Source: Marchantia polymorpha subsp. ruderalis (taxonomy: Eukaryota; Streptophyta; Marchantiopsida; Marchantiales; Marchantiaceae). From it: a stretch of DNA of 64,000 nt. Location: contig AP031354.1 of assembly GCA_037833965.1 (NCBI GenBank), positions 18,764,001-18,828,000 of the forward strand, in the 5' to 3' direction. Both the position numbers and the translations under genes were made by a program. Every line of letters starts with the position of its first letter. The first letter of the stretch is position 1. The notes under the pieces were generated by a model, which was not told the origin of the DNA, made no database searches, and saw nothing but the letters and a program-made list of their open reading frames with translations. Below, one piece after another: positions 24,888 through 38,386 of the stretch.

Positions 24888-27800
24888 CTCTGTAATTCTG
24901 CAACCGTCACCATCACAAAATGGATGGAAGTGATAAAAGGCTTGTCTATCAGCAACAGCAAACATCATTGATGCCATCCTTGTTAAGCAGGGCTTCAAGT
25001 GGAAGATGTTACCCAGCATTCCTTCAAGGGCTGGGTGGGTCTGTTAGTTTATTTGTTTTAAATCTTCTAGAGAGCAATTCATTCTTGGTAAAAGAGGAAC
25101 TAGAACTGCAATGGATTTAACAGGCAGATCTTGGGGTGCAAGCAATCGGCTCAGAGCAGAGTTCAAATGCCAAAAAGTTGCTGAGAGGGTGATTGTCTGG
25201 ACCTTTTAGGGGTCATTTATGTGGACACTTGTGAGGAGGCCCCGTTCTAAAGAGCCCCTCCCGGGTTTTTCGGCACTAACGTGCCTGCAGTGGGATGGCG
25301 TCCACATTTAAGGAGGTTTGACCAACAATCTAACCTTCACTTGCCCATTACTTCCCTCCGATGATCTACCTACACTTCTGTCATCGAGAATCAGGTGGAA
25401 TGATTCATTATATGGTTTCTTTGTCTGGATATGGAAAGGCAATGTGTATTTAAATGTCTTCCATCATTAAGTCCGATGTAGGAGGATGTATGTGTGTATT
25501 GTAAGGGCAGAGTCCCACGGTTGCTTGAAAGGTTGCCAGGCTAGGCTTCATAGCTGGTGTTAAAGGTCTTGGTATAATCTATGGCCTGCAGGAATTATGA
25601 GTAGAACAGGAAAGGGTTTTCATAGGTGTTAGAAATTACAGACGCATCATTGGTTTATACCTGCAAATTTTACGCAGATCTCTAATTGTTGTCTTTAGTG
25701 GAGTACATGATTATAATTGTTGATCACGCCGAGTAAAGCTCCCGTTGTGCCAGTCCAGCGCATGATGTCGTATTTTTTTCTGGGTGATGGCAAATGCATG
25801 TGGTAGAGTACCCGAGAGTGTATCATGGTTACTTGTGTGATCATATCCAAGCCTTTTCTGGCTATGTGTTCGGGCTGAGATTCTGACACAGGCGTTTCAT
25901 TACCCTGCGGTCATGACAGGTATGTGGATGCCTTTCGTGTGCATATCGCGTTCTGATCACGTAAGTACGGATGAGACGATTTTATGCCTGGCACTGACAG
26001 GTCGTGCATATTGTGTACTTTATATTTTACTGGAATTCAATAAAAACGCTTGGTCCTTTATGTGCATATTTTTTTAATGGATGTTGAAGGCGTAATCTGG
26101 ATATCTCGGGTTGAATGTACAAATAAGTCATATTCATAGGTGTGATGTGTAGGCTGCTAACGGACTCGGGCATTCATCTGAAGTGGCTGTGCTCGTTACT
26201 CGCACAAAAGGGCCGAAACGAGCTACTTGAGATAAATATGGGGCTGTCCTGTGCCTTAATAGTTGTTCTCTGGTGTTATATATGCTGTGAGCTGTGGAGA
26301 GAGAAGTTCATAAAATCTGACACCAAATCGTGCAAATGATTCAGTGATTCACATTGAGCGTTTTTTCAAACGTTAATCACATGTTTCCTCCGACTGTTTA
26401 GGGCAAAGTCGATTTGAATAGTGCTGCGAATACTGTTTCAGGCCACAGTCAGGGCCGAGTCAGAGTTCCAATGTCTCCTACTGACATAGTCTTTGCTCGG
26501 ATAAACGTGTAAAACTGCGATAGTCTTGTCTGAGTACGTTCGCTGTAGGCATTGATAACTGGTACTGGTGTTTCTGAGTGACAGGATGGTGCAGTATATC
26601 CTGCCGATACTTACCTCACAAGCAATTGACTTCGGGACAGTTTGAATATAATATCTAATGAATGAGTCTTTCATCTTTCTTCGTTTTTGATTTTACCTTC
26701 AATCGAACGTAGGAAAACGCGACCCCCCTGCCTAGTGAAACCTTCTCCGTTGGTGTCTGCGAAGCCAGAATAATGGTGCTTGCATGTTGAATTACAAGCA
26801 TATGGAGGAAAATTGAGGATGAGCAGGTACGTTCACAAACTACGATCATCAAGTCACGTTAAACATGCTGGGCCCTTTGTTGGATTTGAGAATCTGATAC
26901 CTTTCCATCTGCCTCTTCTGACATTAGTTTCCTCTTGAGGCTTTTTTACTATTCCGCCTTAAACATTTCGTATCTTCCCACTCTCAATCAATAGGACTTT
27001 TAATATAAATGCTGATACGTGCTCTGCCACAGAGATGCATTTAGCTCGAAGTGGGTTAAGAGGTAGACATGTGTTACATGCATCTCTAAATACTCAGCTG
27101 TTCTGAACTAAATACATCGATTGTGGACACTATTAAGGAGGACACTTGGAATTGAGGAAATGTAATATCAACAGTATTAAGATAAATGTCTATCGAAAAT
27201 TGAACTATTGCTGCGTCAAGAGAATTTAACTTCAAAAATTCGATTTTAGTGATTACTATACATAAAGTACTATCATGATAGATTTTGTCATATTAGTAAA
27301 TGTTCCATAGCATTCATTCAATCAGTGTGATAAATGTATCATTTTGCTAGAAATGGATTTCAATGTTCTCTGTACATTTTGTAAAATAAAATATGGAAGA
27401 TACATTACAGTATGATCAAAACACACTCTCAATTAAAAGAAATCAACTTTACATCGAAAGAAAGAACCTTGGCATTGTGACGATTTTTTGTGTTTAAAAT
27501 GGAATTTCAGGAGAATTCTCAAATGAGGAGATACTCCGACTTCACCAAGATGCCGTTAGAAAATAGAAATAAAATTTCTGTGTCATATGACATAAGTTTG
27601 TTGGTTCACGTTAACACAAGATTAAGTGTACCAAGTTGTGGTCTGACTCTCCCTTCTTAATTACGTTTCCAACATGTCTATAATTTTCAAGTATATTCTA
27701 AAACCCTTCATAGTGGTCTAAGGAACCGGTCCAAAAGTTAGTGTTTGAATCAATCTATGAAACCTTTTCAGCACAGGCCTATGACTGTATGTAATCTTCC

Positions 27801-27891
27801 TCGCTTGAAGAATGGTAAATTCACTTGATGGTGAGTTGCTGTATAGGCAAGCAGTACTCCGTTTGAGCAGAAGCTTTGCAATAATTGGAAG
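24888..27891. other. Intergenic, 3' flank of MUB
   Basis: The MUB 3' UTR should begin here. AATAAAAAC near 26038 is one possible polyadenylation signal, although distant. Open frames of 60-80 codons show no family. Nothing else is seen. Confidence 0.4.
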
Positions 27892-29212
27892 AGAACCACA
27901 CCCATATGCTCGTTGAAGTTAAAAAATCAAAATAGATATAACTATAACTTAGTTAAAGTTCAATGATATTTGAGAAATATTCGAAAATTCAGGATTTTTA
28001 CTACTTTTTCCTACTTCACTATAAATTGAAATAACCTCAGAAATTAATGAGTATCCAAAAAAGTATGAAAAATCCTGAAATGACTTCGAAAACTTTCTTA
28101 ACGAAGCAGTTTTACTTTTCAAGTGTCTTATGAGTAGAAAATCTTACCCTCGGCATCACACTTTCCCTGTTGATAAATGTCACTCCCTCGCGCATCTTGA
28201 CTCGAGCTTCCTAATCATATTACACTCACTTATTCGTGTCTCCTCTTGTTCCCAGCTGCACTGTTGAGGTCAACCCATAGCTTGTTATACACTTCATCAT
28301 CTTCTCATTAGCTCGTCTTTTCTAAACATCACATGTTACTCCAGTAAACCCCGTCCACGTATTCTAAATTGATCATTTCCAACCCATCTGATATGGAGTT
28401 AAAATCTTGACATCCCATGCATGGGCTTCCTGCAGTGACTCCTTACCATGCATTGATCTCTTCATCTTTAACGGGGTAACAAAATTTCATACCATCTTTT
28501 GTTTAGATCCTCCAACCTTGACAAAGTGAAACTTTCCCTGCATCATGCTCACCTGCAACCTTTACACCACCTTCACTTGCATCTTCCTCATATCATTTTG
28601 ACTTTTGTCTAAAATAGCTAATTTCATGATTCGAGTGCTCTCTTTTCTTGTTCATTGATGTTCTACCCGCGCACAGTACAGACTCCCGAGTGTCTTCAGT
28701 AATTAGATCCGACTGCCATGATAGAGCAAACCATTATGTCTAGCCATTGTCATTTTAGCTCGACTCATGTCTTGAATCTGCTTACCTGATCGGGTCTTGA
28801 CTTCTCACCGTGCCTGCTAAGTACGCCTTCAGTTTTTTAACTGAATATACTTTCAAGCACAGTCACAAGAATAAAGTGAGAACCTTCTCTTCAGTCTGAA
28901 GAGCCAACTACACAGCCAGTATTGAAAACTTCCTGAGTCACAAGAATAAAGCTAGAACCTTCTCTTCAATGTGAAGAACCACCTAGACAGCCAATATTGG
29001 AAACTTCCTGACTATGAGCGGATGTAGCTAGTTGAAGTAATAGTTTTTCAAGACTAACGCTAGGCAAATGGTGCTTTATAAGTGAGATGAATCTCCACTA
29101 ACGAATGAAAGTGAACGTATAATTTGTTCAAATATCATTGAAATTCAACTAAGCCGTTATAGTTATAACTATTTTGATTTTTCAACTTCAACTAGCATAT
29201 GGGTGTGGTTCT
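27892..29212. mobile_element. Inverted-repeat element, about 1.3 kb, unclassified
   Basis: The ends 27892-27985 and 29125-29212 are inverted copies of about 90 bp with roughly nine-tenths identity by eye. Shared blocks are AGAACCACACCCATATGCT, AATCAAAATAG, ATAACTATAAC and TTCAATGATATTTGA. I find no clear target duplication and no coding sequence. Inside is a 75-bp tandem duplication (28860-29011). The element lies just upstream of the Copia remnant and may be part of its insertion context. It could be a decayed DNA transposon or a simple inverted duplication. Confidence 0.55.
28860..29011. repeat. Tandem duplication, two units of about 75 bp
   Basis: Two adjacent copies starting AGTCACAAGAATAAAG, each containing GAACCTTCTCTTCA and ending AACTTCCTGA, differ at only a few positions. 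Confidence 0.8.
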
Positions 29213-29269
29213 TGTGAGATATCAACTTCAGTTGCATATCATTTTCTCTTTTAGAGTATTTATCGTTTA

Positions 29270-29750
29270 GTTATAGCTCGCTGATGGGTCAATATCTTAT
29301 GGGCGATGTAAGAATTGACAGCTTTGATTCATTCTGATTTTTACCGTTATAAGGTACCGTCATAAGTCAGGATAATATAAAGTCAATAAGCGAATCAAGG
29401 CAATGCATTAGAGTGATAAGGATTTCAAGAATGGTCTAGAGAGAGAACGGGGAGACACATAGAGAGTGGGAATCATCTGTGAGGAAGTGGTAGTCTTGTT
29501 CTGGAACACGAGTGATTTTTCCTGTGTGTAGTTCTCACTTGACTGAAACCTTGTAATGACGGTAGGAATGTCAAGTCTAACAAAACTGATCTTGCATATA
29601 TATATATATATATATATATATACTCTCGAACTGCCTTCATTGAGGACTTCGCGAGTACTAGGCTTTGAAGCTAAACCTCGTCAACAAATGCTTGTGTTTG
29701 TATGGTGGGTGGACTGTGATTTTCTGTAGGTTATGGGGATTCAGATCCCT
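29270..29750 (+). repeat. Probable 5' LTR of the sense Copia element (left edge uncertain)
   Basis: This stretch precedes a Copia-type primer-binding site. It contains an (AT)n run at 29596-29624 and ends near CCCTATAG, a common Copia LTR/PBS junction. I find no second LTR copy in the window, so the left boundary is a guess. Confidence 0.4.
29596..29624. repeat. (AT)n microsatellite in the Copia LTR region
   Basis: An uninterrupted AT dinucleotide run of about 29 bp. Confidence 0.95.
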
Positions 29751-29754
29751 ATAG

Positions 29755-29766
29755 TGGTATTAGAGC
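29755..29766 (+). other. Copia primer-binding site (initiator-tRNA-Met type)
   Basis: TGGTATTAGAGC differs by one base from TGGTATCAGAGC, the usual plant Copia PBS complementary to tRNA-iMet. It sits about 220 bp upstream of the gag remnant, in the correct orientation. Confidence 0.7.
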
Positions 29767-29969
29767 ATCGTAGCATTGATCTCAAATTCACAGCTTCGTC
29801 GCATCTGTCTCCTACGTTGAGTTCAACCTGGCGGACTTGGAAGCATCGAGTCGCCTCGTTGGGCATATCAACGAGCCAGAAAAGAACGACGACCTTCCAC
29901 AGCAAAGCACCAACACAAATTTGTCTCAACGAAGCATATCAAATCTCAGTTCTTGGAATCATTCGACAA

Positions 29970-31930
29970 CAATGAGAATAGACATTGAAAAGTTTGATGG
30001 CACGGAAGATTTTTGCATCTGGCGCCAAATAATTTCAGCTCTCCTTGCCCAATAGAGATTGCTGAGTGTCATGTCCTGCCCAGTGCTATGGCCTGAAGAT
30101 ATTCTCCAAGATCAAAGAGAAGATATGTCTGAAACGGCTATGGGTATAATAATTTTTCACCTTTCTAATTCAATTATTCGTTTTATTGACAAAAAATACA
30201 CACCAACGAAGGTGTGGAAGAAGCTTGAAAAGATGTTTCAACCTCGCTCTCTCTCCAACAAGATCTAGCTGAAGGAGAGTCTTATTGGGTTTAGTATGGA
30301 CCAGATGAAGCTAATCTAGACGAGTTCTTGAAGATGATCATTGAACTTGCAAATTTTGGCGACAAGGAAAGAGCTCAGCGACAAAAATAAGGCAATTATT
30401 ATTCTCAATTCTCTTCTAGAGGCATACAGGAAGGTGAAATTGGCAATCAAGTATGGGAGGTCATCAATGATTCACCCTATATGAAGTGATATACGCGTTG
30501 AAATGGAAAGATTTAGAAATCAGAGCAGACAATAAGTCTTTTGATGATGGCAAAAATCACATCATTCGTTGCAAACAGCAACGCAACAACACAGATGGTA
30601 GCAACTTCAAGCCCAAGAACCATGGCAAAGCATCTACAAAGATCAACAATCGAAGTATCAACTCCGACGTTGACAAGAAGTGCTTTTTTGTAACAAGATG
30701 GATCAAATCAAGAAAGATAGTTAATCATGAAACAAGAAAAGCAAGGAGAATCAAGCTAGCACATCACAAGGTCATCAAGATTTAGCAAAATTTGATGATG
30801 GCTACAACGATGGCAAAGTTCTCATGGCATCGGAAAGCTCAAGGCCTCGGAGTGGATACTTGACTCTATTGCACCTATCATATGACACAGAACAAGCATT
30901 CGCCGTTAGACTACTAAGAACTTAATGAAGGAAAGGTAATAATGGGTAATAACCATTCTTGTATAGTTGTTGGTATAGTATCTGTTAGCATTAAGATGGC
31001 TGATGGTGTTGTGAGAACTCTTGAAAATGTTAGATGTGTACTTGAATTGTCTAGAAATCTGATCTCTATTGGCATTTTTGATGACTTGAGTTATACTAAC
31101 AAAATAGAGCAAGGCTTTATGTATATTGCAAAAGGTGCTACTGTTTTGAAGGGTATCAAGATAGGCGGTTTCTATTATCTCATTGGAGAGACTCTCCATG
31201 GAGTTGCTTCAATTGTCACTACTCAAAATGTCAGCAAAGCTACACTTTGGCATTGAAGTCTCTGCCATATCACAGAGAAGGGTCTACAATTGATGAGCAA
31301 CCAAAATTTGCTAGGAAAAGACAAAGTTAGCAAACTTGATTTGTGCGAGCATTGCATTTTGGCAAAGCAACACAAGCAGATATTCCCAACCGGAAAGCAC
31401 ACGTCTACACAAGTACTTGAGTACATTCACTCAGATTTGTGGGGAACCTCAAGGACAACAACACATGGCAGTAACCTCTATTTCTTATCTATCATTGATG
31501 ATTTCTCTAGAAAAGGTTGGATATCTTTGTCAAAACACAAAAATCATGCTTTTGAGAAATTTAAAGAATGAAAAATTTTGGTTGAGAATCTAATTGAAAA
31601 AAAGGTTAAGACCTTAAGAACGGATAATGATCTTTAGTGTTGTAATGCTGAGTTTGATCAATTTTGTGCCAATGAGGGTATTCAAAGACATAAAACTATG
31701 AGACTAACCCCTCAGCTAAACGGAGTTGCTGAGGGAATGAACATGTCATTACTGAACAAGGCAAGAAGCTTGCTATTCAAATTCGGATTGGCTAAGGCTT
31801 TTTGGAGGGAGGCAATGGTCACAGCGGCATATCTTGTGAACAGATGCCCTTCAAGTGCCATTGAGTTCAAAACACCAGAAGAAAAATGGAAATCAAGGCC
31901 ATCCAATCTCTGCGGCACGATGCGGCTTTA
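29970..31930 (+). pseudogene. Degraded Ty1/Copia gag-pol, broken in integrase
   Basis: Frames interrupted by stops and shifts reconstruct the Copia order. Gag is at about 29970-30300 (IEKFDGTEDFCIW, then VWKKLEKMFQPRSLSNKI). A CCHC zinc-knuckle remnant at about 30670-30720 reads KCFFCNKMDQIKKD after a one-base shift and has lost its His and last Cys. The protease region at about 30850 has WILDSIA where WILDSGA is expected, so the catalytic motif is damaged. GAG-pre-integrase lies at about 31240-31390 (CEHCILAKQHKQ), and the integrase core at 31420-31920 (YIHSDLWG, FLSIIDDFSRKGW, LRTDN, NGVAEGMN, YLVNRCPS, FKTPEEKW). The element stops there: no reverse transcriptase or RNase H follows. It is clearly inactive. 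Confidence 0.88.
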
Positions 31931-33785
31931 AGATATAAACCGCTGTCCTTGCGACCTCCTTTTAGAGAACCTAAAATAATTAAGCATGAAGGAGTAAGCT
32001 TTTGGCCATCTTAATTACTATCATATTTTTTTCTCAGAAATGTCAATTTGATATGGAGTATACACACAAGTCAAAGCATGATAAATATTTGATTTTACGC
32101 AAAAAACATGATAAGTCTTGGAGTCTTGGAGTAACAATCTTGGAGAAATATTTTTCCACTTTGTCTGTTCACAGTGCCACGATCTTGCGACTGTAATTAT
32201 TTTCCATCATAACTTTGAAATCCTAAAATTGCTGTAGTGCCTTGTCTTTGGTACTCATAAAATAAATCCACTTATACTTGGTTAAATGGTTAATAAAATG
32301 CTTTCAGAAGGGAGAGACCCGCATAGATCGGAGTGCAATAAATATAATGGACGGATTGTTTGATTACCAGATTGTTTGGGATCACGATATTGGCTTTGCT
32401 TTGCTTTCAGATAGCTAGCACATAAAGATGTAATATGACAAATTTAAGGAATTCCGACAACCAACTTTTTAGAGGCCATCAAATGGAGTTTCTAATAGTT
32501 TGCATGACCCGCCCGACGATGCCAAAGTTTTGCCTGAGAGACTGAACAAGTTTGAAACTCCGACTTAAGCTCTTCTATGTTTCAAGCTTCAATGGAACGA
32601 AGAAGTTGTGTTGGGAAAGACGGTGCCGTGATGGTTGGTAAGAGAACTCGAGGCTTATAAAGCTTGTATAAATTATATGTGGATCACATTTTCCTTGCAT
32701 TAGTATGCTACGTGGATTTTTTCTATCAAATACATAACAATTTTTGGAGTTAAAAAGTGCTATAGTATAACCTCCGCTATTGAATACTTCAGTAGCAATT
32801 AACCTCTATTATCAAATGAAAATCTTTTGATCCCGACCTTGGGTATATGCAGCTTAGAAAATAACCTCCAATCTCTAATAGTGAATAAAATTGGGACAGT
32901 TTTGATTGTTTTCTTAGTAAATATGACAGCAAACATCTATCACATGTGGTCTATTTCTTAGCAAAAAACCTATCTAATGTGGTTTGCTGCAACTTCTCAG
33001 TTCGAATCCGGCGAGCAGCGTCCATCTTGCTTCTGTAGTGCGAATATATATTGCCATACATTTTACATCAGTGACATGTTACTCACATACACACGCATAG
33101 GACATGAGAGCGAACACACTCAAATGTATCACAACTGAAATAACGTGTTTTTTACCATTGACAAACACGCCAGTCTTGATTACCCCATTGGCAACAAAAC
33201 CGTCACACGTACATAAGTCGAACCCAACTCACTCTCAAAAATCTAGGTCGATGCTTGAATACACTCGCTCGTCCAATGCTACAAGCTTGACTCGAAGAAC
33301 CGACGTTCTTCGAGTCGTTGTCGACTCTATACCCTACGTGAAAAGTAACCCTAGCTCAATGGCTATATTTAATATATACAAAAATACATGACACCACATC
33401 AAGGAAGGATTAAACATGCCAGAGATATGATGAACAATGTGCTCACACACGTTCATCATAATGTGGTAAACAGCGTCATCACGTTGTTCAATGTCGATCT
33501 TCTCCTGAACTTCTTTGTTAGCAGACTCTCGTTCTTGCTTGATCATAATTCTATTTTTAAGTGCGTGCTCAGTCAATCCATTATAAACCTCAAGCGCAAA
33601 TAGTAACTTTGGGAAAACAATGCTTTGTTTGACTGCCGCATAACATTTTTTCTCGCGTAAGATGATTTGCATTCGCGCAACCCTAGTAGTGTATTTGTCG
33701 ATGTCAACCAGCTTTTGTGTTAGATCGATGTCAACCAGCTTTTGTGTTAGATCGATGTCCTTCGCTTCCCTCGAGAATTCCATGG
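31930..33785 (-). pseudogene. Second degraded Copia element, antisense, also broken in integrase
   Basis: Read on the minus strand. A gag-like open frame (33783-33334) contains LVDIDKYTTRVARMQIIL and DDAVYHIMMNVCEHIVHHI, which resemble the Copia gag start and helical region. It carries an in-frame 27-bp tandem duplication (DLTQKLVDI twice, at about 33690-33745). Further on, LWHRRAGHANYQKL-like sequence at about 32530-32480 is the GAG-pre-integrase His motif. Integrase fragments at about 32290-31935 (KYKWIYFMSTKDKA, KGEKYFSKI, KMAKSLL, ARTAVY) include many stops. The fragment ends at about 31930, directly abutting the sense Copia integrase. Gag assignment is tentative; integrase assignment is firmer. 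Confidence 0.6.
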
Positions 33786-33869
33786 TTTTGAACGGGAGAG
33801 AGAAAAAACATCAAATATTGAGGTCATCAAGTTAAGAAATTTGCAATCTTAATTTGAGGATCAAAGAAA

Positions 33870-34080
33870 ACACTTACACTTCCATACCATGTTCAAATCG
33901 TTGATTTGTGGTCAGTAAAACTGTTTTAATTAGTAAGATTACTTGCACATATAGTGCAGTGTAATCTACAACTGTAAGCTATAACGGTAATGTAATGGAT
34001 AATTGATAAGTTGAGTCCACTCCTTTGGACACGGATAAAATTGTCAAGTCATCTGTAATATTAGCACTCTCAGACTTTAG
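33870..34080 (-). other. Possible PBS/LTR side of the antisense Copia element
   Basis: On the minus strand ATGGTATGGAAG at about 33893-33880 loosely resembles the ATGGTATCAGAG primer site, and it lies upstream of the gag-like frame as expected. The LTR would extend to the right; its edge cannot be seen. Confidence 0.3.
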
Positions 34081-37000
34081 GATCTAATTTATTCTAACAC
34101 ATGACAAAGCGAGTAGAAGCAGTAGAGGTAGCATAAGTATCTGTTCCGATGTAGCTCAACACTTGCTCATCAATAATGTGATTCAAATTGATCTTTGCAT
34201 TAGACATCATCGACTCTGTGTTAACCCTATGCAAGGAGAATCACAATCGCATCCTCACTCTTCATCAGAAAGTCATGAATCACCAAGCTTCAGTCTCACA
34301 TTGTAACAAATTGAGCTTTGTAACAAGATAATGGCCACTATGTTGTTGGTTTCAATAGATTCTTTTCGAGTTGGTTCTTTTCCATAAACGTGAATAAGAA
34401 AATCTTCACCTATCAACATAGTGTTTGGAAGATTGTAGAATGCAATAAAATATCAATCGTTTTTGAGGGAAAAATGTCCACCACATAGAGATTCCATCAT
34501 CAGGATCCCACCCTTTTGTAAAACAATGTGCTACTACAAAGCGGATGTGGATCTTGTATGGATCGTTATTTCTGAGAAATTTAAATATACACAGTAACTA
34601 TTAATGAAGACATTCGATGATATAATGAAGAACCGTGAAATGACTGAATATAATTCAATTTTCCGAATTTTCCTGAATTCTATTTAGTTTCTTACTACGC
34701 CTCCAGTAGGAAGACATACATATTTGATCTACTTGGCCTTCTCTACTGAAATGTTCACTAAGAATCTTTTCCGATTGAGCAGAGCGTGAGAGATCATTTG
34801 CTTCTCAAGAAATAGTTTTTAAGGACATTTCCTTCTTACAGTGTAGTCAAACTATTGCTAATCAGTATAGAAAGTCAACAGAAGTTCACACTTTGAAATG
34901 ACAGCTTGAGAGTAAAGAGAGTAAGGAATACACAGTGTACGAAAGGTAATAGTAGCGTATGATAATCAGCCGTCAGATTTAAAAGCGTCAGGTTGAGGGA
35001 TTAAACATAGAATTCGTGTCTTGCCTAACCTCTGGATGCGTCCCGAAGTGTGGGACCTCATCCGTAGAGGCATGCATACATCTTGTCCTTCCCAGTCAGA
35101 AGTCCAGAAAGGTCTGCGTTTCTGTTGGGGCAAGAACGTGGACGCATTTCCGGGTTGTCACCAAAAGTCGTATCGACGAGTCTCCACGTGCTTAGATGGC
35201 GAATTTGTGGGACCTCATCGCGCCCCAAAAGTTACTTGGCAGCTCCGTCAGCCCCACAACTTGAGATCTGAGGTCTACAGAGACGTAGCTCCCGATATCT
35301 CCCTTCTTCTTTGCGCTTGGGGCAATGACGCAGTTAGTGAGGTGAAACCGAGACGCGTCAATTGCTGGTTGAAAACTATTTCCATTTCCGGATCAAAGAG
35401 TTCGAACTTCCTACATTGAGCTGTGGCAAGGGAGCATTTTTTAGTCAGGTCTCAGATGCTGAGCACCTGATTTTCAAAAATTTTGCCCGTCTGGATACGT
35501 CTTTTCCAGCCGCCTCGAGCGATGCAAGTTGGTCTCTAGTTTTTTATTACACCGTCCCAAGTTGGATCAGACTGATGTCATCCTGGCCATGGCGAGGAAG
35601 ACACTGACGCCTGTAGAGTTTCAGAGCATTATAGAAATGTCAGATCTCTTTTCTCTGGAATATCGCTACGATAGCAGATGCTAGAATCAGATGGAAGTGA
35701 GTGTAGCTGGCTTGCCCAGTCTCTGGACAGTGATTAGAACATATCAGAATGTAACAGACAGTCACGTGCCAACTTCTAAGAAGAAATTGACTCCTGAGGT
35801 CGCGCACGACTCGAGTGGGGCCACATGGTCATATGTTGACCTGATACTGTCAGAAGTGTTGGCTGATACCCCGAGAAGTCTGCTGCTTTCTGGACATGCG
35901 TACACTTGCCTATCACGAATGCTTCATTGCATGTTCTGACCACCAGGTCTCAACTGGCGGTAATGGTTCCAGATGAACTCATCCCCATCAACATTAAGAT
36001 TTCCTTTGATCAAATCTCAAAGGATGATGTACTTTCTAGAACGAGTGTGGTCGCGGTGGGAGGAACTTTCAACTTGAGAATTCCAACCACTACTATGACA
36101 GATGCATGAAACAGACCAACTCCTTAAACGATGTATGAATTTGACCATCTATGCAGTTACTTAGATGACAAAGACATATCCTGCAAATTCAGGGGTCCAT
36201 TTCCAAAGAACTAAGATCCCTCCCAGAACAAAGCCACTCCCTATTAAAACAAAAGCCATTGTTGACCGTCAAATCTATAAAATTGATTATCTTCAAAACT
36301 CACAAGATAGTGTGAGCATGAAGAACTATCAGTTAAAAACGAGAAGTCAGAATCTTAGGGTTTGTAATCTGGCGAAACACTAGCATCCGTCCCCGGTTAG
36401 GTCAAGTCTTGAAGCATCCTCACAATGCAGCTTATACTATTAACCGCGACAAAAGCACAATTTAATACCTCACCTCATCTCAAACTTTTCTCTTCTCTAG
36501 ACAGAAACAGCGTACTGAAAGGCGATAGCTACAACTTCTTTTTACTTCATAAACTGTGAGGTCGGTTGATTTCTAGTTCGACTTTCCAAATTTCTTAATG
36601 AGAGACGACTCATCTAAGAGGGTCGTCAAAGACTCCCCGGTATTCATCAAAGGTGAGGTATCAACGAAGACTATTACTCTCACTCTTCCCAATGATATTG
36701 TGCACGGTGAGTTCTATAATTAACACGTAGCGAAGTGATGGAAACACACTGACTAAACATTCAAGTATAGTAACTGTTATTGGTATTGCGTTCAGCCCTG
36801 GAGCGTGCTAGGAATAAAGGACGAAGAAGTCACATAAAGGCGGGACATAACGATCTTGGTGACTGAGCGATGGATGGCACAAACCAACGGAAAAAAAACA
36901 GAAATATACGCCCTAGCGCAGAAACCTTGGAAGCTAACCCATGACAGCAGAGTACAAAGTGACAGTGGAAATTACAAAATGACGAACATACAATTAGACC

Positions 37001-38386
37001 AAGGTTAAGAAAGCAATCTATGGAAAGAGACGACATATATCAATCAAAAAACACACTCTACAGTCATCCCGAACCTAATAGAGATGAAGAACTACAAGTC
37101 ACTTTTGATATCAAACCGAGGATGATCCAGAACCACATTTCACCGTTCCATCGAACCTCCGTGACATCGAATCGAGCAAATCATGTAAGACTACGAAATC
37201 CAATTTGAGTAACTCATAACAAGCTGCAAAATCTATCAATAAAAGACGTGAGCTCATAACTAATGAAATTTTCCTTGAACTTGTCAGATTGCGCAGAAAG
37301 AAGAAACGTGAATCGCCACAGAAGGAGATCAATTAGACGTTAGGAGACGTCAATGATCATGAAACGTGTGTATTTCAAACAACAGTTTCAGTCTAGTCCA
37401 GTAGGTTTATTCTGAACAATCTATCACGACGCGAAGGTAGTGAGATCCAGGGTTATCAAATCTACTTCCCATCTAGTAGACTGTTTGTGATACTGGTACT
37501 TACAGCTATGAATGCAAGTATTATGAAACTATCCCATCTTCAGCCCAATCAATAACACTATCAAGTCATTGGAAGCTTGAATTTGTAAATGCATCTAACC
37601 AGGTTTTTAAGCGTCAGTATGAATCGCCCTAAAAGTAGTTTTATGATAGACGATTTTTTGATTCATGGTCAATCTTCATAACCACGGGAAACGAGCAAAT
37701 TTGAGTATTACTCCATTATACTTCGAGACAGCGCAGACAAACTCATTAAATAAGACGTTGAGGAGGTTCTATGAGTGCGGAAACTATTGAACGACGATGT
37801 TAAAAACTTAACTACTTTGACCCGATTAACGTTAAGCTATTTACAACGACCGTCGAGAACAACACAAATCAAGACAGGGAATCATTTGGACTAAATGCAA
37901 GAGATCATGGTAATCATGGTAAATCCATGAAGCAAGGACGAGCAAATACATCAGGCCGATGAAACAAAAACGTCTTGGTCGACTTTGTATACCTTCTTGT
38001 TCATTACGATGTTGTTGACGCAATTACTGCTCCAGCCATTGTGGAGATCATTGGTACAACACCAGTACACACAACGGAAGATAAGCTGAGGTGAGGAGTC
38101 ATGATGACTTTCTCACTTGAAAATATATGCATTAAATTTCTCTTGCAAACAAAAATGTCCAGAACCAAAAAAATTGAAGGCCCAACTAAAATCACACAAA
38201 GCATTCTACAACGGTATCATGGTGCTTTCCAATCCTAAGTCATAGCCACACTGACGAGAGGGTACATAGGTCTGGTGACAGGTTTTGTCTTCTTCTACGA
38301 GACGCACAATTTCTGAGAGGTCAAAAGACAAACTTTGGTTCATTTATCATCAATGTACAATTTTTTGCAAACCGCAGTTGCACATA
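34081..38386. other. Unassigned intergenic sequence
   Basis: No recognisable gene. A stretch at 35000-35950 is less AT-rich and open in two frames (for example 132 codons at 35021-35419), with TGTGGGACCTCATC occurring twice; I do not recognise the product. 36400-38386 is the 3' side of VPS37 and shows only short open frames. Confidence 0.35.

Noticed and set aside
32995-33020. TTCGAATCCGGC as the T-arm of a tRNA gene
   Set aside because: No D-arm, anticodon arm or matching acceptor stem could be found on either strand.
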